NCBI GenBank assembly: GCA_947169235.1
Contig: CAMVOY010000008.1
Coordinates: 1 to 54,885 of the forward strand
Source: an uncultured Lachnospiraceae bacterium
Lineage (GTDB): Bacteria; Bacillota; Clostridia; Lachnospirales; Lachnospiraceae
Direction: 5' to 3'
DNA length: 54,885 bases
The notes below the pieces were generated by a model, which was not told where the DNA came from, did no database searches, and saw only the letters and a list, made by a program, of their open reading frames with translations. Positions within the stretch are counted from its first letter, which is position 1, and each line of letters begins with the position of its first letter. Below, piece by piece: positions 9,422-18,498 of the stretch. The position numbers were made by a program, and so were the translations under genes.

Positions 9422-10918
9422 ATGGACTTAACAAACATGCCAAAGACAAAGATCGGAATCGTGGCTGTCAGCCGTGACTGCTTCCCGCCGCAGTTATCAG
9501 TAGACAGACACAAAAAGGTTTGCGAGGCATACCGGAAAAAATACTCAGATGCTGACATCTATGAGTGTCCGGTACTGATCTTTGAGAGTGAGATCGACAT
9601 GGTAAAAGCACTTGAGGACGTGAAGAAAAATGAGTGCGACGCCCTGGTTGTTTATCTCGGAAACTTTGGACCGGAGATCTCGGAGACCCTGCTTGCAAAG
9701 CACTTTGAGGGACCGAAGATGTTCGTTGCTGCAGCAGAGGAAAGTGCGGCAAACGGCGGACTTATCCAGGGACGTGGCGATGCATACTGTGGTATGCTGA
9801 ATGCCAGCTACAATCTGAAACTTCGTAACATCGGTGCGTACATTCCTGAGTATCCAGTAGGAACTCCGGATGAGGTTGCGGATATGATCCATGACTTCTT
9901 GCCGGTAGCACGTACTGTTTCAGCTCTTAACAATTTGAAGATCATAAGCTTTGGTCCGCGCCCGCAGAACTTCCTTGCGTGCAACGCACCTATCAAGCAG
10001 CTTTACAATTTGAATGTCGAGATCGAGGAGAACTCGGAGCTTGACCTCTTCGAGTCATTTAACAACCATGAAGGTGACTCACGTATCGCGGACGTTGTTA
10101 AGGATATGGAGGCAGAGCTTGGCGAAGGTAACAAAAAACCTGAGATCCTTACCAAGCTTGCTCAGTATGAGATTACTCTTCTTGACTGGATCGAGGAGCA
10201 TAAAGGATATCGCAAGTATGTATGTATCGCCGGCAAGTGTTGGCCTGCATTCCAGACTCAGTTCGGTTTCGTACCGTGCTATGTAAACTCACGTCTTACC
10301 GGCCGCGGAATCCCGGTATCATGCGAGGTTGATATCTACGGAGCTCTTTCAGAGTTCATCGGAACAGTTGTATCACAGGATATCGTAACCCTTCTCGATA
10401 TCAACAACTCAGTACCTTACGACATCTACGATGCAGATATCAAGGGCAAGTTCGACTATACAAAGACAGATGTATTCATGGGCTTCCATTGTGGAAACAC
10501 ATGCTCACAGAAACTCGGCAAGTGCGAGATGAAAAACCAGCTGATCATGGCTCGTTCTCTTCCTGAAGAGGTTACAAACGGAACACTTGAGGGAGACATC
10601 GCTCCGGGAGATATCACATTCTATCGTTTGCAGTCAACAGCAGACGGAATCCTTCGTGCATATGTTGCAGAGGGTGAGGTTCTCGATGTGCCGACACAGT
10701 CCTTCGGTGGTATCGGAATATTTGCCATCAAGGAGATGGGACGTTTCTATCGTCACTGGCTGATCGAGAAGAACTTCCCGCATCATGGTGCCGTTGCGTT
10801 CGGCCACTATGGAAAGCTTCTTTACGAAGTATTTAAGTACATCGGTGTTGATGTTGCCGAGATCGGTTACAATCAGCCGGCAGGCGTTCGTTACGCTACC
10901 GAGAATCCGTTCGCGTAA
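9422..10918 (+). CDS. L-fucose/L-arabinose isomerase-family sugar isomerase
   Basis: 498-residue ketol isomerase of the FucI/AraA fold; such enzymes convert an aldose to a ketose with a metal ion. Recognisable are the N-terminal sugar-binding domain (KIGIVAVSRDCFPPQLS, DALVVYLGNFGPE), the central AGKCWPAFQTQFGFVPC segment with CEVDIYGALSEF, and a C-terminal TADGILRAYVAEG..HGAVAFGHYGKLL part with candidate metal/base residues (Glu, Asp, His). The exact substrate is not readable. It lies one gene before xylulokinase and no XylA-type xylose isomerase is in the window, so it may supply D-xylulose from xylose (inference) or handle fucose/arabinose. RBS CGGAGGG. Confidence 0.8.
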   Translation: MDLTNMPKTKIGIVAVSRDCFPPQLSVDRHKKVCEAYRKKYSDADIYECPVLIFESEIDMVKALEDVKKNECDALVVYLGNFGPEISETLLAKHFEGPKMFVAAAEESAANGGLIQGRGDAYCGMLNASYNLKLRNIGAYIPEYPVGTPDEVADMIHDFLPVARTVSALNNLKIISFGPRPQNFLACNAPIKQLYNLNVEIEENSELDLFESFNNHEGDSRIADVVKDMEAELGEGNKKPEILTKLAQYEITLLDWIEEHKGYRKYVCIAGKCWPAFQTQFGFVPCYVNSRLTGRGIPVSCEVDIYGALSEFIGTVVSQDIVTLLDINNSVPYDIYDADIKGKFDYTKTDVFMGFHCGNTCSQKLGKCEMKNQLIMARSLPEEVTNGTLEGDIAPGDITFYRLQSTADGILRAYVAEGEVLDVPTQSFGGIGIFAIKEMGRFYRHWLIEKNFPHHGAVAFGHYGKLLYEVFKYIGVDVAEIGYNQPAGVRYATENPFA

Positions 10919-10947
10919 GACGGGATCATTCAATCGTAAAATAATAC

Positions 10948-11101
10948 GGAATGTGTCAACAATCCCTGCGAGGGCACGCTTTCGCTTTTTCATCATACGT
11001 CACGTTGTGCGCGTGTAGAAAACTCTTCGAGTTTTCAATACACACGCTGCGCAACGACGTATGATGGACATCCCTCGCAGCGCGATTTGTTGACACATTC
11101 C
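10948..11101. repeat. large imperfect palindrome, copy 1
   Basis: A 154-nt inverted structure. Outer arms GGAATGTGTCAACAA and TTGTTGACACATTCC are perfect; inner paired blocks are CTGCGAGGG/CCCTCGCAG and CATCATACGTC/GACGTATGATG. The apex is the perfect hairpin GAAAACTC-TTC-GAGTTTTC. The left arm contains GCACGCTTTCGCTTTTT, which recurs in the neighbouring palindrome. No coding potential. It may be a non-autonomous palindromic repeat element or fold in RNA between the isomerase and xylB. Confidence 0.8.
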
Positions 11102-11130
11102 TTTTATAGTTTACTGCTAGAGAACAGTAT

Positions 11131-11276
11131 GCCCGTCGGACAATTTGAATTTGTCCAAGTGGGGGATGTGTCGAGTACGTCGGTGCGTAGGCAGCGTATT
11201 TTGCTGCCATGCACCGTTACGTACTCGAAAAAAGCGAAAGCGTGCCCCCACGGACATTCAAATTAGTCCGATGGGC
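11131..11276. repeat. large imperfect palindrome, copy 2
   Basis: A 146-nt inverted structure 30 nt after the first. Arms GCCCGTCGGACAATTTGAAT and its near complement ending GTCCGATGGGC, then GTGGGGG/CCCCCAC and TCGAGTACGT/ACGTACTCGA, with an inner hairpin GGCAGC..GCTGCC. On its minus strand it carries GCACGCTTTCGCTTTTTT, the same 17-nt block as copy 1, so both belong to one family. It ends 30 nt before the xylB start. Confidence 0.8.
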
Positions 11277-11306
11277 TGTAGCTACAACAACAACAGGAGG
11301 TGAAAG

Positions 11307-12770
11307 ATGTATTATATTGGAGTAGATCTCGGAACATCCGCCGTGAAATTGTTACTGATGACAGGCGACGGCAAGATCGTAAACATCGAGTCCCGCGAAT
11401 ACCCGTTGACATTCCCTCAGCCGGGATGGAGCGAGCAGAAGCCCGAGGACTGGTGGGATGCCGTGACAGATGGTATTCCGGCACTCATAAAGGATGTTGA
11501 TCCTGCCGAGGTAGCGGGCATAAGCTTCGGTGGACAGATGCACGGACTGGTTGTACTCGATGAAAATGACAACGTGATCCGTCCGGCGATCCTGTGGAAT
11601 GACGGACGTACGGGAAAGGAAACCGATTATCTTAACAATGAGATCGGTATGGATAAGCTCTCACAGTATACGGCTAACATTGCCTTTGCAGGCTTCACGG
11701 CACCGAAGCTTCTGTGGATGAAGGCAAACGAGCCGGAGCTTTTTGCAAAGATCAAAAAGATCATGCTCCCGAAGGATTATATTGCTTACAAGATGACGGG
11801 AGTCCACTCATGTGATTATTCCGATGCATCGGGAATGCTTCTTCTCGATGTAGAGCATAAGTGCTGGTCAAAGGAGATGCTTGATATCTGCGATATCAAA
11901 GAAGAGCAGATGCCGAAGCTTTTTGAGAGTTATGAAGTGACAGGCACACTTACCGAGGATGTGGCAAAGACTCTCGGACTCACTACCGCATGTAAGGTTG
12001 CAGCGGGTGCCGGTGACAACGCTGCCGGAGCTGTTGGAACAGCGACGGTCGGAGAAGGTGGCTGTACGGTTTCTCTCGGTACATCCGGAACACTTTTCAT
12101 CTCAGGAAAAGAGTTTAAAAAGGATCCTTACAACGCCCTTCACTCATTCGATCATGCCGATGGCGGATATCATCTGATGGGATGTATCCTGTCTGCTGCG
12201 TCATGTAATAAATGGTGGATGGACGATATCGTGGGTACGAAGGATTATGGTGCCGAGCAGAAGGATATATCAAAAGACAAGCTCGGAAATAATAACGTTT
12301 ATTATCTTCCGTACCTGATGGGAGAGAGATCTCCGCACAACAACCCCGATGCCAGAGCGATGTTCTTTGGAATGTCAATGGATACCACACGTGCTGATAT
12401 GACTCAGGCCGTTTTAGAGGGCGTGGCATTCGCCATGAGAGACTGCCTTACCATCGCCAGAAAAACAGGTATCGTTGTGAAGGAAGCTAAGCTCACCGGA
12501 GGTGGCGCGAAGTCTCCGTTGTGGCGTCAGATCTGTGCGAATGTTCTTGATGTGGATATCCAGATCATCGAGAGCGAGGAAGGTCCGGGATACGGTGGAG
12601 CTATCCTTGCTGCAGTAGCATGCGGCGAGTATGCATCCGTAGAGGAAGCTGCCGGGAAGCTTGTAAAGGTTGTCGACGTGATCCATCCGGATCCTGAGAT
12701 CGTAAAGAGATATGACAAAGCTTATGAGAAGTTCACAAAGCTTTATCCTGCAGTAAAAGATTTATACTAA
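11307..12770 (+). CDS. xylB: xylulokinase
   Basis: FGGY-family sugar kinase that phosphorylates D-xylulose to xylulose 5-phosphate with ATP, feeding the pentose phosphate pathway. 487 residues, normal size. The N-terminal ATPase signature YIGVDLGTSAVKLLLM, the substrate region GGQMHGLVVLD with LWNDGR, the CTVSLGTSGTLF phosphate loop and the C-terminal adenosine segment LTGGGAKSPLWRQICANVL are all present and xylulokinase-like. RBS CAGGAGGTG 5 nt before ATG. The next gene, hydG, starts 25 nt after its stop with no terminator between, so the two are probably co-transcribed. Confidence 0.93.
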   Translation: MYYIGVDLGTSAVKLLLMTGDGKIVNIESREYPLTFPQPGWSEQKPEDWWDAVTDGIPALIKDVDPAEVAGISFGGQMHGLVVLDENDNVIRPAILWNDGRTGKETDYLNNEIGMDKLSQYTANIAFAGFTAPKLLWMKANEPELFAKIKKIMLPKDYIAYKMTGVHSCDYSDASGMLLLDVEHKCWSKEMLDICDIKEEQMPKLFESYEVTGTLTEDVAKTLGLTTACKVAAGAGDNAAGAVGTATVGEGGCTVSLGTSGTLFISGKEFKKDPYNALHSFDHADGGYHLMGCILSAASCNKWWMDDIVGTKDYGAEQKDISKDKLGNNNVYYLPYLMGERSPHNNPDARAMFFGMSMDTTRADMTQAVLEGVAFAMRDCLTIARKTGIVVKEAKLTGGGAKSPLWRQICANVLDVDIQIIESEEGPGYGGAILAAVACGEYASVEEAAGKLVKVVDVIHPDPEIVKRYDKAYEKFTKLYPAVKDLY

Positions 12771-12795
12771 ACCCTGATAAGTGAGGCACAAGAAA

Positions 12796-14244
12796 ATGTC
12801 AACATATGATCCGAAGTCTCTTCATGCAGATGATTTTATCAACCATGAAGAAATAATGGAGACTCTTGAGTACGCCGAGAAGAATAAAAATAACACGGCA
12901 CTCATAGACGAGATTTTAGAAAAGGCAAAGCCGGTTCGCTCCGGTGGTATCCTGTCCTGCAGGGGACTCAATCACAGAGAGGCGTCAGTCCTTTTGGCCT
13001 GTGATGACCCGGAAAAGGTAAAGCAGATGGTAGAGCTCGCCGAGGAGATCAAGCAGGAGTTCTACGGCAACCGCATCGTTCTTTTTGCGCCGCTGTATCT
13101 GTCAAACTACTGTGTGAACGGTTGTCTCTACTGCCCATATCACCTGAAGAATAAAACCATCCCGAGAAAGAAACTTACTCAGGAGGAGATACGTAACGAG
13201 GTCATCGCGTTGCAGGACATGGGACACAAACGACTCGCCATAGAGGCCGGCGAGGATCCTGTAAACAATCCCATCGATTACATCTTGGAGAGTATCGATA
13301 CCATCTACGGCATCAAGCACAAAAATGGCGCGATACGTCGAGTAAATGTAAACATCGCAGCAACTACCGTCGAGGAGTATAAAATGCTCCATGATGCGGG
13401 AATCGGGACTTATATCCTTTTCCAGGAGACTTATGACAAAAAAGGTTATGAGGAGCTCCATCCTACAGGACCGAAGCATGATTATGACTATCATACTGAG
13501 GCGATGGATCGCGCTATGCAGGGCGGCATCGACGATGTGGGTCTGGGCGTTTTGTTCGGACTGGAAAAGTACAGATATGAGTTCGCGGGACTGCTCATGC
13601 ATGCCGAGCACCTCGAGGCAGTACACGGTGTAGGACCGCATACTATCAGTGTGCCACGTGTGAAGAAGGCCGATGACATCGATCCGTCAATGTTTGATAA
13701 CGGGATCGATGATGAGACTTTTGTAAAGATCATTGCGTGCATCCGTATAGCTGTGCCTTACACGGGAATGATAATCTCTACCAGAGAGAGCGAGGAGGTT
13801 CGCAAAAAAGCTCTGGCCATGGGTATCTCTCAGATCAGCGGTGGTTCACGCACGAGCGTCGGCGGATACACCGAAGAGGAAAGACCTCACGATACGGAGC
13901 AGTTCGATGTATCCGATGAGAGAACATTGGACGAGGTTATAGGATGGCTTATTTCACTCGGATATATTCCGTCATTCTGCACGGCCTGCTACAGAGAAGG
14001 GCGTACAGGTGACAGATTTATGAGCCTGTGTAAGAGTGGACAGATCGCAAACTGCTGTCATCCGAACGCACTCATGACTCTGACCGAGTACATGATGGAC
14101 TATGCCTCACCCGCAGTAAAGGAAGCAGGACTTAAGCTCATCAGGGATGAGCTTGAAAACATCCCGCATGTCCAGGTGCGCGGTGTGGCAAAGATGCATA
14201 TCGAAGAGATAATGCATGACGGCAAGCGTGATTTCCGTTTCTGA
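12796..14244 (+). CDS. hydG: [FeFe] hydrogenase H-cluster maturase HydG
   Basis: Radical SAM tyrosine lyase that supplies CO and cyanide ligands for the H-cluster. 482 residues from the ATG at 12796. The N-terminal SAM cluster motif CX3CX2C is at C106, C110 and C113 (CVNGCLYC). The C-terminal domain carries CTACYREGRTGDRFMSLC, the auxiliary-cluster CX2C motif that separates HydG from thiamine-pathway ThiH. Start chosen at 12796: GTGAGG at 12781 acts as the ribosome site, 9 nt upstream, although that GTG is itself in frame. Immediately after xylB, so a hydrogenase maturase shares a transcript with a sugar kinase. Confidence 0.94.
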   Translation: MSTYDPKSLHADDFINHEEIMETLEYAEKNKNNTALIDEILEKAKPVRSGGILSCRGLNHREASVLLACDDPEKVKQMVELAEEIKQEFYGNRIVLFAPLYLSNYCVNGCLYCPYHLKNKTIPRKKLTQEEIRNEVIALQDMGHKRLAIEAGEDPVNNPIDYILESIDTIYGIKHKNGAIRRVNVNIAATTVEEYKMLHDAGIGTYILFQETYDKKGYEELHPTGPKHDYDYHTEAMDRAMQGGIDDVGLGVLFGLEKYRYEFAGLLMHAEHLEAVHGVGPHTISVPRVKKADDIDPSMFDNGIDDETFVKIIACIRIAVPYTGMIISTRESEEVRKKALAMGISQISGGSRTSVGGYTEEERPHDTEQFDVSDERTLDEVIGWLISLGYIPSFCTACYREGRTGDRFMSLCKSGQIANCCHPNALMTLTEYMMDYASPAVKEAGLKLIRDELENIPHVQVRGVAKMHIEEIMHDGKRDFRF

Positions 14245-14287
14245 GTGAAAGGTATGTTAACTCACGCCAGATAATTCTAAAATAAAC

Positions 14288-14347
14288 AAGTTTTTTTATA
14301 AAAGCAAAAGATTTTTGATATCTAATTGAAACTGATTGGCATATACT
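14288..14347 (+). promoter_or_regulatory. probable AraC-type operator and promoter of yesL-GH120
   Basis: AAGTTTTTTTATA (14288-14300), 8-nt spacer, AGATTTTTGATAT (14309-14321). The half-sites are direct repeats of AG-(T/A)TTTTT-(T/G)-ATA with AG-to-AG spacing of 20 nt, about two helical turns as in AraC-family sites. A -10 box TATACT follows at 14342-14347 with no good -35, consistent with activator dependence. The same bipartite site with the same 8-nt spacer occurs at 18346-18379. Confidence 0.6.
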
Positions 14348-14375
14348 ATCCTTATCAAACATGGAGGGGATGTAT

Positions 14376-14999
14376 ATGCCAATTTCGCGTCTACAGGGAG
14401 AAAACAATGTGATCATACGCGTATCGTCCATGATCGCTCAGTTGGTTCTTATCAATCTTCTTACTTTGTTATGCTGTCTTCCTGTCATCACGATCGGAGC
14501 GGCTCTTACTTCCATGCATGATGTACTGCAGATGATCGTCCGTAAAGAAGACGGATATATCACGCGCAGGTTTTTTTCTGCATTTCGTAAAAACATGAAA
14601 CAGGCGACTCTGTTATGGGTGCCGTTTCTGTTTATATTTTCAGGGTGTATTGCAGATGTGATCATAATTCTGTCTGCACCCGGATTGATCCCCAATTATA
14701 TTATGATCCCCGCTGGTGTGGCGGGACTGTTCGCACTGTTTGTATTTCAGTGGGTGTTCCCTTTGCAGGCCAGGTTTAAAGGGAACTTCGGTGTGGTGAT
14801 GAAGATGTCATTTTTGTTGGCGGTAGCGAGATTTCCGCGAACGATAGCGATGGCAGCGGTCATGCTTCTCCCAGTCATAGCAGTCCGTTCCATACTGACA
14901 CTTCCGCTTGTGGTGCTTTTCGGGATATCGGTCCCGGGCATTATCGGTGTGAAGCTCTATCACCCCGTATTTACGGTACTCGAGCAGACAGAGGAGTAA
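14376..14999 (+). CDS. YesL/DUF624-family membrane protein
   Basis: 207-residue integral membrane protein with about five hydrophobic segments. The first, VLINLLTLLCCLPVITIGAA, has the NL..LPVITIGA signature of DUF624/YesL proteins, which habitually sit beside carbohydrate ABC transporters and glycosidases in Firmicutes; molecular role unknown. Start set at 14376 because GGAGGGG lies 6 nt upstream; two earlier in-frame ATGs flank or overlap that site. It precedes the GH120 gene by 38 nt and probably shares its promoter and AraC-type operator. Confidence 0.8.
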   Translation: MPISRLQGENNVIIRVSSMIAQLVLINLLTLLCCLPVITIGAALTSMHDVLQMIVRKEDGYITRRFFSAFRKNMKQATLLWVPFLFIFSGCIADVIIILSAPGLIPNYIMIPAGVAGLFALFVFQWVFPLQARFKGNFGVVMKMSFLLAVARFPRTIAMAAVMLLPVIAVRSILTLPLVVLFGISVPGIIGVKLYHPVFTVLEQTEE

Positions 15000-15037
15000 T
15001 CAAGTGCACATGTCAATTCCATAGGAGGAAATGCTAC

Positions 15038-17053
15038 ATGAGATATTATGTTTCCGCTTCTGTTTATCGCAGTGGAGACGGATCTGAAAAGTACCCATTC
15101 AAGACCATCCGCGAGGCGGCAAAGCTTGCAAAGCCGGGTGATGAGGTTATCGTAGGAGCGGGTACTTACCACGAGTATGTGGATCCTGAGAACGCGGGCA
15201 CACCTGATGCCAGGATCATCTATAGATCAGAGAAGCCTTTGGAAGCGGTGATTACGGGAGCCGAGAGAGCTACCGGATGGGAGCCGTATGAAGGAGATAC
15301 CTGGATGATCCGCATCGGTAACGGTGTTTTCGGTGATTACAATCCGTATACTGTCCCTGTGGCAGGAGACTGGTATTTTGCAACTGATCCGGTACATACC
15401 GGAGAGGTTTATCTGAATGATGTGGCGATGTATGAGGTAATGAGCCTTGAGGAAGTGCTCGACCCGAAGCCGTTTGCCATGTCATGGGAACCCGATGAGA
15501 TCACCATCAAAAAATGGTATACCAAGCAGGATGGTGATTCGACTCTGATCTATGCTAACTTTGGTGGGGCAGATCCGAACAAAGAATGCGTAGAGATCAA
15601 TGTAAGAAGAAACTGTTTTTATCCTTCAAAAGAAGGTGTGGGTTATATCACCTTCTCAGGATTTAAAGTTACAAAAGCAGCGACACAGTGGGCGCCGCCT
15701 ACGGCATACCAGGACGGTATGGTAGGTCCGCACTGGTCGAAGGGCTGGATAATAGAGGATTGTGAGATATCACATTCCCGTTGCTCGGGCATCACGCTTG
15801 GCAAATATCTCCAGCCGAACAACGATAATAAATGGACAACAATGTATACCAAAGACGGCACACAGACGGAGCGTGACAATATCATGCAGGCGCAGGCAGA
15901 GGGCTGGTCGAAGGAGACTATCGGCTCTCACATCATACGTCGTTGTCACATTCATCACTGTGGCCAGACAGGTATAGTAGGGCACCTCGGCGGAGTGTTC
16001 TCGCTTATTGAGGACAATCATATCCACCATATAAATAACAAGCAGGATCTGGCAGGAGCTGAGATCGGTGGAATAAAAATGCACGCGGCGATCGATGTCG
16101 TATATCGCAGAAACCATATCCACCATTGTACCAGAGGTTTGTGGTTAGACTGGCAGGCGCAGGGAACGAGAGTTACCCAGAACCTGTTCCATGACAATAC
16201 ACCGCCGAAGGGCATAGATATCACGGAACTTTTGGGACTGGGGGAAGATATCTTTATCGAGGTATCTCACGGACCCACACTTGTTGATAACAACTTCCTG
16301 CTGTCACCGTGTGCGTGTCGTATATCGACGCAGGGTGTGGCACTCGTTCACAACCTGATCGCGGGATCCTTTACATGGGTAGGCTACGGTGTCATGAATG
16401 GAGGGGTCGAGCTTCCGACACCGCGTTACACCCCGTATCACATGCCGCACCGGACAGAGGTTGCAGGATTTATGACAATACTGCACGGTGATATGCGTGT
16501 GTATAATAACATATTTGTTCAGCCTGAGAAACGCGATGATTACATCGCTTATGCTGAAAAATATGATATGGTAAACGAGTATAATTTTGAAGCCGGAACC
16601 GGCATATACGAAGGCTATCCTACATCTGAAGAATACTTTTCTAACTTTGGACCGTGGGATCCGGAGGTTGAGAAAAACAGAGACAAGTTCTATGATGTTC
16701 TCCCCGTGGATGGGGCCGGAAACCTGTACTACAACGGGGCGAAGGCAAACTCTACGGAGACTGATGCCTATGTGGATACAGAGAACAAAATTACAATAGA
16801 ACTTACGGATGCTGAGGACAAACCGAAGCTCAAGACAAATCTGTTTGATGTGCTTCCTGATACAAAGGTAAAGGTGATCTCATCTGCCATACTCGGAACT
16901 GCATTCGAGTCCGAGCAGCGTTTTGAGAACGCAGACGGAAGCGAGATAGTATTTGATGAGGATTACTTCGGAGAGCACAGAGGTATCGCTCCGATTCCGG
17001 GGCCATTTGCTGACGTAAAGGAAGCAGGCAAAGAACTGTTTATTCCTCGTTAG
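15038..17053 (+). CDS. GH120-family beta-xylosidase
   Basis: 671-residue glycoside hydrolase with a right-handed parallel beta-helix, splitting xylose from xylo-oligosaccharides with retention. No signal peptide, so cytosolic. Sequence hallmarks of GH120 are plain: EINVRRNCFYP, WAPPTAYQDGMVGPHWSKGW, IVGHLGGVFS, GIKMHAAIDV, RGLWLDWQAQGTRV and FIEVSHGP. By analogy with the characterised family enzyme, D371 (LWLDWQ) is the nucleophile and E408 (FIEVSHG) the acid/base. RBS AGGAGGAAA. Its last 14 bp overlap the convergent AraC regulator gene. The locus (isomerase, xylulokinase, ABC importer) fits uptake and intracellular cleavage of short xylosides. Confidence 0.9.
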   Translation: MRYYVSASVYRSGDGSEKYPFKTIREAAKLAKPGDEVIVGAGTYHEYVDPENAGTPDARIIYRSEKPLEAVITGAERATGWEPYEGDTWMIRIGNGVFGDYNPYTVPVAGDWYFATDPVHTGEVYLNDVAMYEVMSLEEVLDPKPFAMSWEPDEITIKKWYTKQDGDSTLIYANFGGADPNKECVEINVRRNCFYPSKEGVGYITFSGFKVTKAATQWAPPTAYQDGMVGPHWSKGWIIEDCEISHSRCSGITLGKYLQPNNDNKWTTMYTKDGTQTERDNIMQAQAEGWSKETIGSHIIRRCHIHHCGQTGIVGHLGGVFSLIEDNHIHHINNKQDLAGAEIGGIKMHAAIDVVYRRNHIHHCTRGLWLDWQAQGTRVTQNLFHDNTPPKGIDITELLGLGEDIFIEVSHGPTLVDNNFLLSPCACRISTQGVALVHNLIAGSFTWVGYGVMNGGVELPTPRYTPYHMPHRTEVAGFMTILHGDMRVYNNIFVQPEKRDDYIAYAEKYDMVNEYNFEAGTGIYEGYPTSEEYFSNFGPWDPEVEKNRDKFYDVLPVDGAGNLYYNGAKANSTETDAYVDTENKITIELTDAEDKPKLKTNLFDVLPDTKVKVISSAILGTAFESEQRFENADGSEIVFDEDYFGEHRGIAPIPGPFADVKEAGKELFIPR

Positions 17054-18305
17054 CATACATCGAATCATTCATGAAATCTTCACGAATGAACTTAGCGCGG
17101 TACTCACCGGGCGTCATCCCGGTGACCCGCTTGAATTCCATCCCCATATGACTCTGCGATGAGAAACCGAGATAGGTCGCGATCTCAATGTAAGAGTAAG
17201 AAGAATAGGTCAGCAGATTTTTGATCAGCTTGACCTTTTCTTCTGTTATATACTGTTTCAGTGTCTTTTTCTCACAGCGTTTAAACAGCGCGGAGAGATA
17301 GTTGGTCTCAAGTCCCACGGCGCTCGCCAGTTCTTTCACGGTAATCTTTCCATGCATATGAGCAAAAATATAATCCTTGCATCTCGATATATGAGGGTTT
17401 TCCTCGGGGAGTTCGTCATCCGAGGCATTTTTTATTTCACGTACCATCGACGCGCACTGAAGCTCTGTTTCAACCGTCAGTCTTATTATCTCGTTCGCAT
17501 CGCGGCACTTTCCTATCTTATGTATGGATACGTCACTGAGATAGAAGGCGGTTTCCGGATGAAGACCGCCGTCGATGGCTGCCCTGACTGCAAGTGTCAC
17601 GGCAACTATAGCCAGATAGATCTCCTGTTTTATCGGGTCGTCGGAGAGTTTGCCGTAACGACCGGGGAATCGTTCCTGAAGCAGTCTTCGTAAGGATTCC
17701 ACGTCACCGTTCTTTATATAAGAGACCTCGAGCTTTTCGTGGTTATACGGATTGTGCGCAAAGCTGTTCTCTACCTGATCAAACATTGTCTGATAGAGTG
17801 TTTCCATGGTGTCTTCGATCTCATCGGGAGGTAAACACATTGCCTTTATCAGTGCCTGTGAATCCAAAAAATCGTGTTTGTTTTTTCTTTCCAGATTATA
17901 CAATATGATAGCGTCCTGTGACAGGATCTGAAGAGTGCATTCCGGGATGAGCTTAGGTAGTTCCCCGGTATCGATCTCAGGTAGGGAAAGGTTATGTTTA
18001 AGCAGTATGGGGGCGATGCCGGAGTTCGGGGAATGCGAAACAAACCTCGTGGGTCCGAGAAGAAAATAGTGTTCGCCGGAGTAGATCCATGCATAAACCA
18101 GATGCTCGTTTACGGAAAAAATGAGTGGCATCATCCCGTCATCTGTTTGAATAAAATCATTTTCGATAAGCGTGGAGGCAACTATATTGTCATCTATGTC
18201 ATCATCTCTTCTGCACATGTCAAGAAGAGTATAATCAGTGTCATACATCCTTGCTGAGGTGAAAAGATGTGTTGCAGCCTGGTATAAGATAAAGGAATAA
18301 TTCAT
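17040..18305 (-). CDS. AraC-family transcriptional regulator
   Basis: 421-residue DNA-binding regulator. The C-terminal about 100 residues form the double helix-turn-helix of AraC/XylS proteins: ITVKELASAVGLETNYLSALFKRC, then SYIEIATYLGFSSQSHMGMEFKRVTGMTPGEYR. The N-terminal 300 residues are a ligand-sensing region without recognisable fold, as in other Clostridial sugar AraC proteins. It is divergent from the sugar-binding protein gene and convergent with GH120, so it very likely controls both, binding the repeated sites at 14288 and 18346. RBS GGAGG 8 nt before ATG. Confidence 0.9.
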   Translation of the reverse strand: MNYSFILYQAATHLFTSARMYDTDYTLLDMCRRDDDIDDNIVASTLIENDFIQTDDGMMPLIFSVNEHLVYAWIYSGEHYFLLGPTRFVSHSPNSGIAPILLKHNLSLPEIDTGELPKLIPECTLQILSQDAIILYNLERKNKHDFLDSQALIKAMCLPPDEIEDTMETLYQTMFDQVENSFAHNPYNHEKLEVSYIKNGDVESLRRLLQERFPGRYGKLSDDPIKQEIYLAIVAVTLAVRAAIDGGLHPETAFYLSDVSIHKIGKCRDANEIIRLTVETELQCASMVREIKNASDDELPEENPHISRCKDYIFAHMHGKITVKELASAVGLETNYLSALFKRCEKKTLKQYITEEKVKLIKNLLTYSSYSYIEIATYLGFSSQSHMGMEFKRVTGMTPGEYRAKFIREDFMNDSMYANEE

Positions 18306-18345
18306 TATTTTTGCCTCCCATGCGGCTCGTTTTTTGAAATGTTCA

Positions 18346-18379
18346 AAGTTTTTTTATAATTCTAACAGATTTTTGATAT
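18346..18379 (+). promoter_or_regulatory. second copy of the probable AraC-type operator
   Basis: AAGTTTTTTTATA (18346-18358), 8-nt spacer, AGATTTTTGATAT (18367-18379): both half-sites and the spacer length match the site before yesL. It lies between the regulator gene and the transporter operon; a candidate -10 TACTAT sits at 18398-18403. Confidence 0.6.
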
Positions 18380-18498
18380 AAGTCAAGGCGTTTTTTTACT
18401 ATCATAGGCTCATACGATGGTAGTTGTGTACAGACTGCCGTCAAAAGACTGGGGATCTTTATTAAAAAACAACATTTTTTTGTAAGGAGGAATCTACC

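Noticed and set aside
10948-11276. CRISPR array
   Set aside because: The repeats are palindromic and only two, without regularly spaced units.
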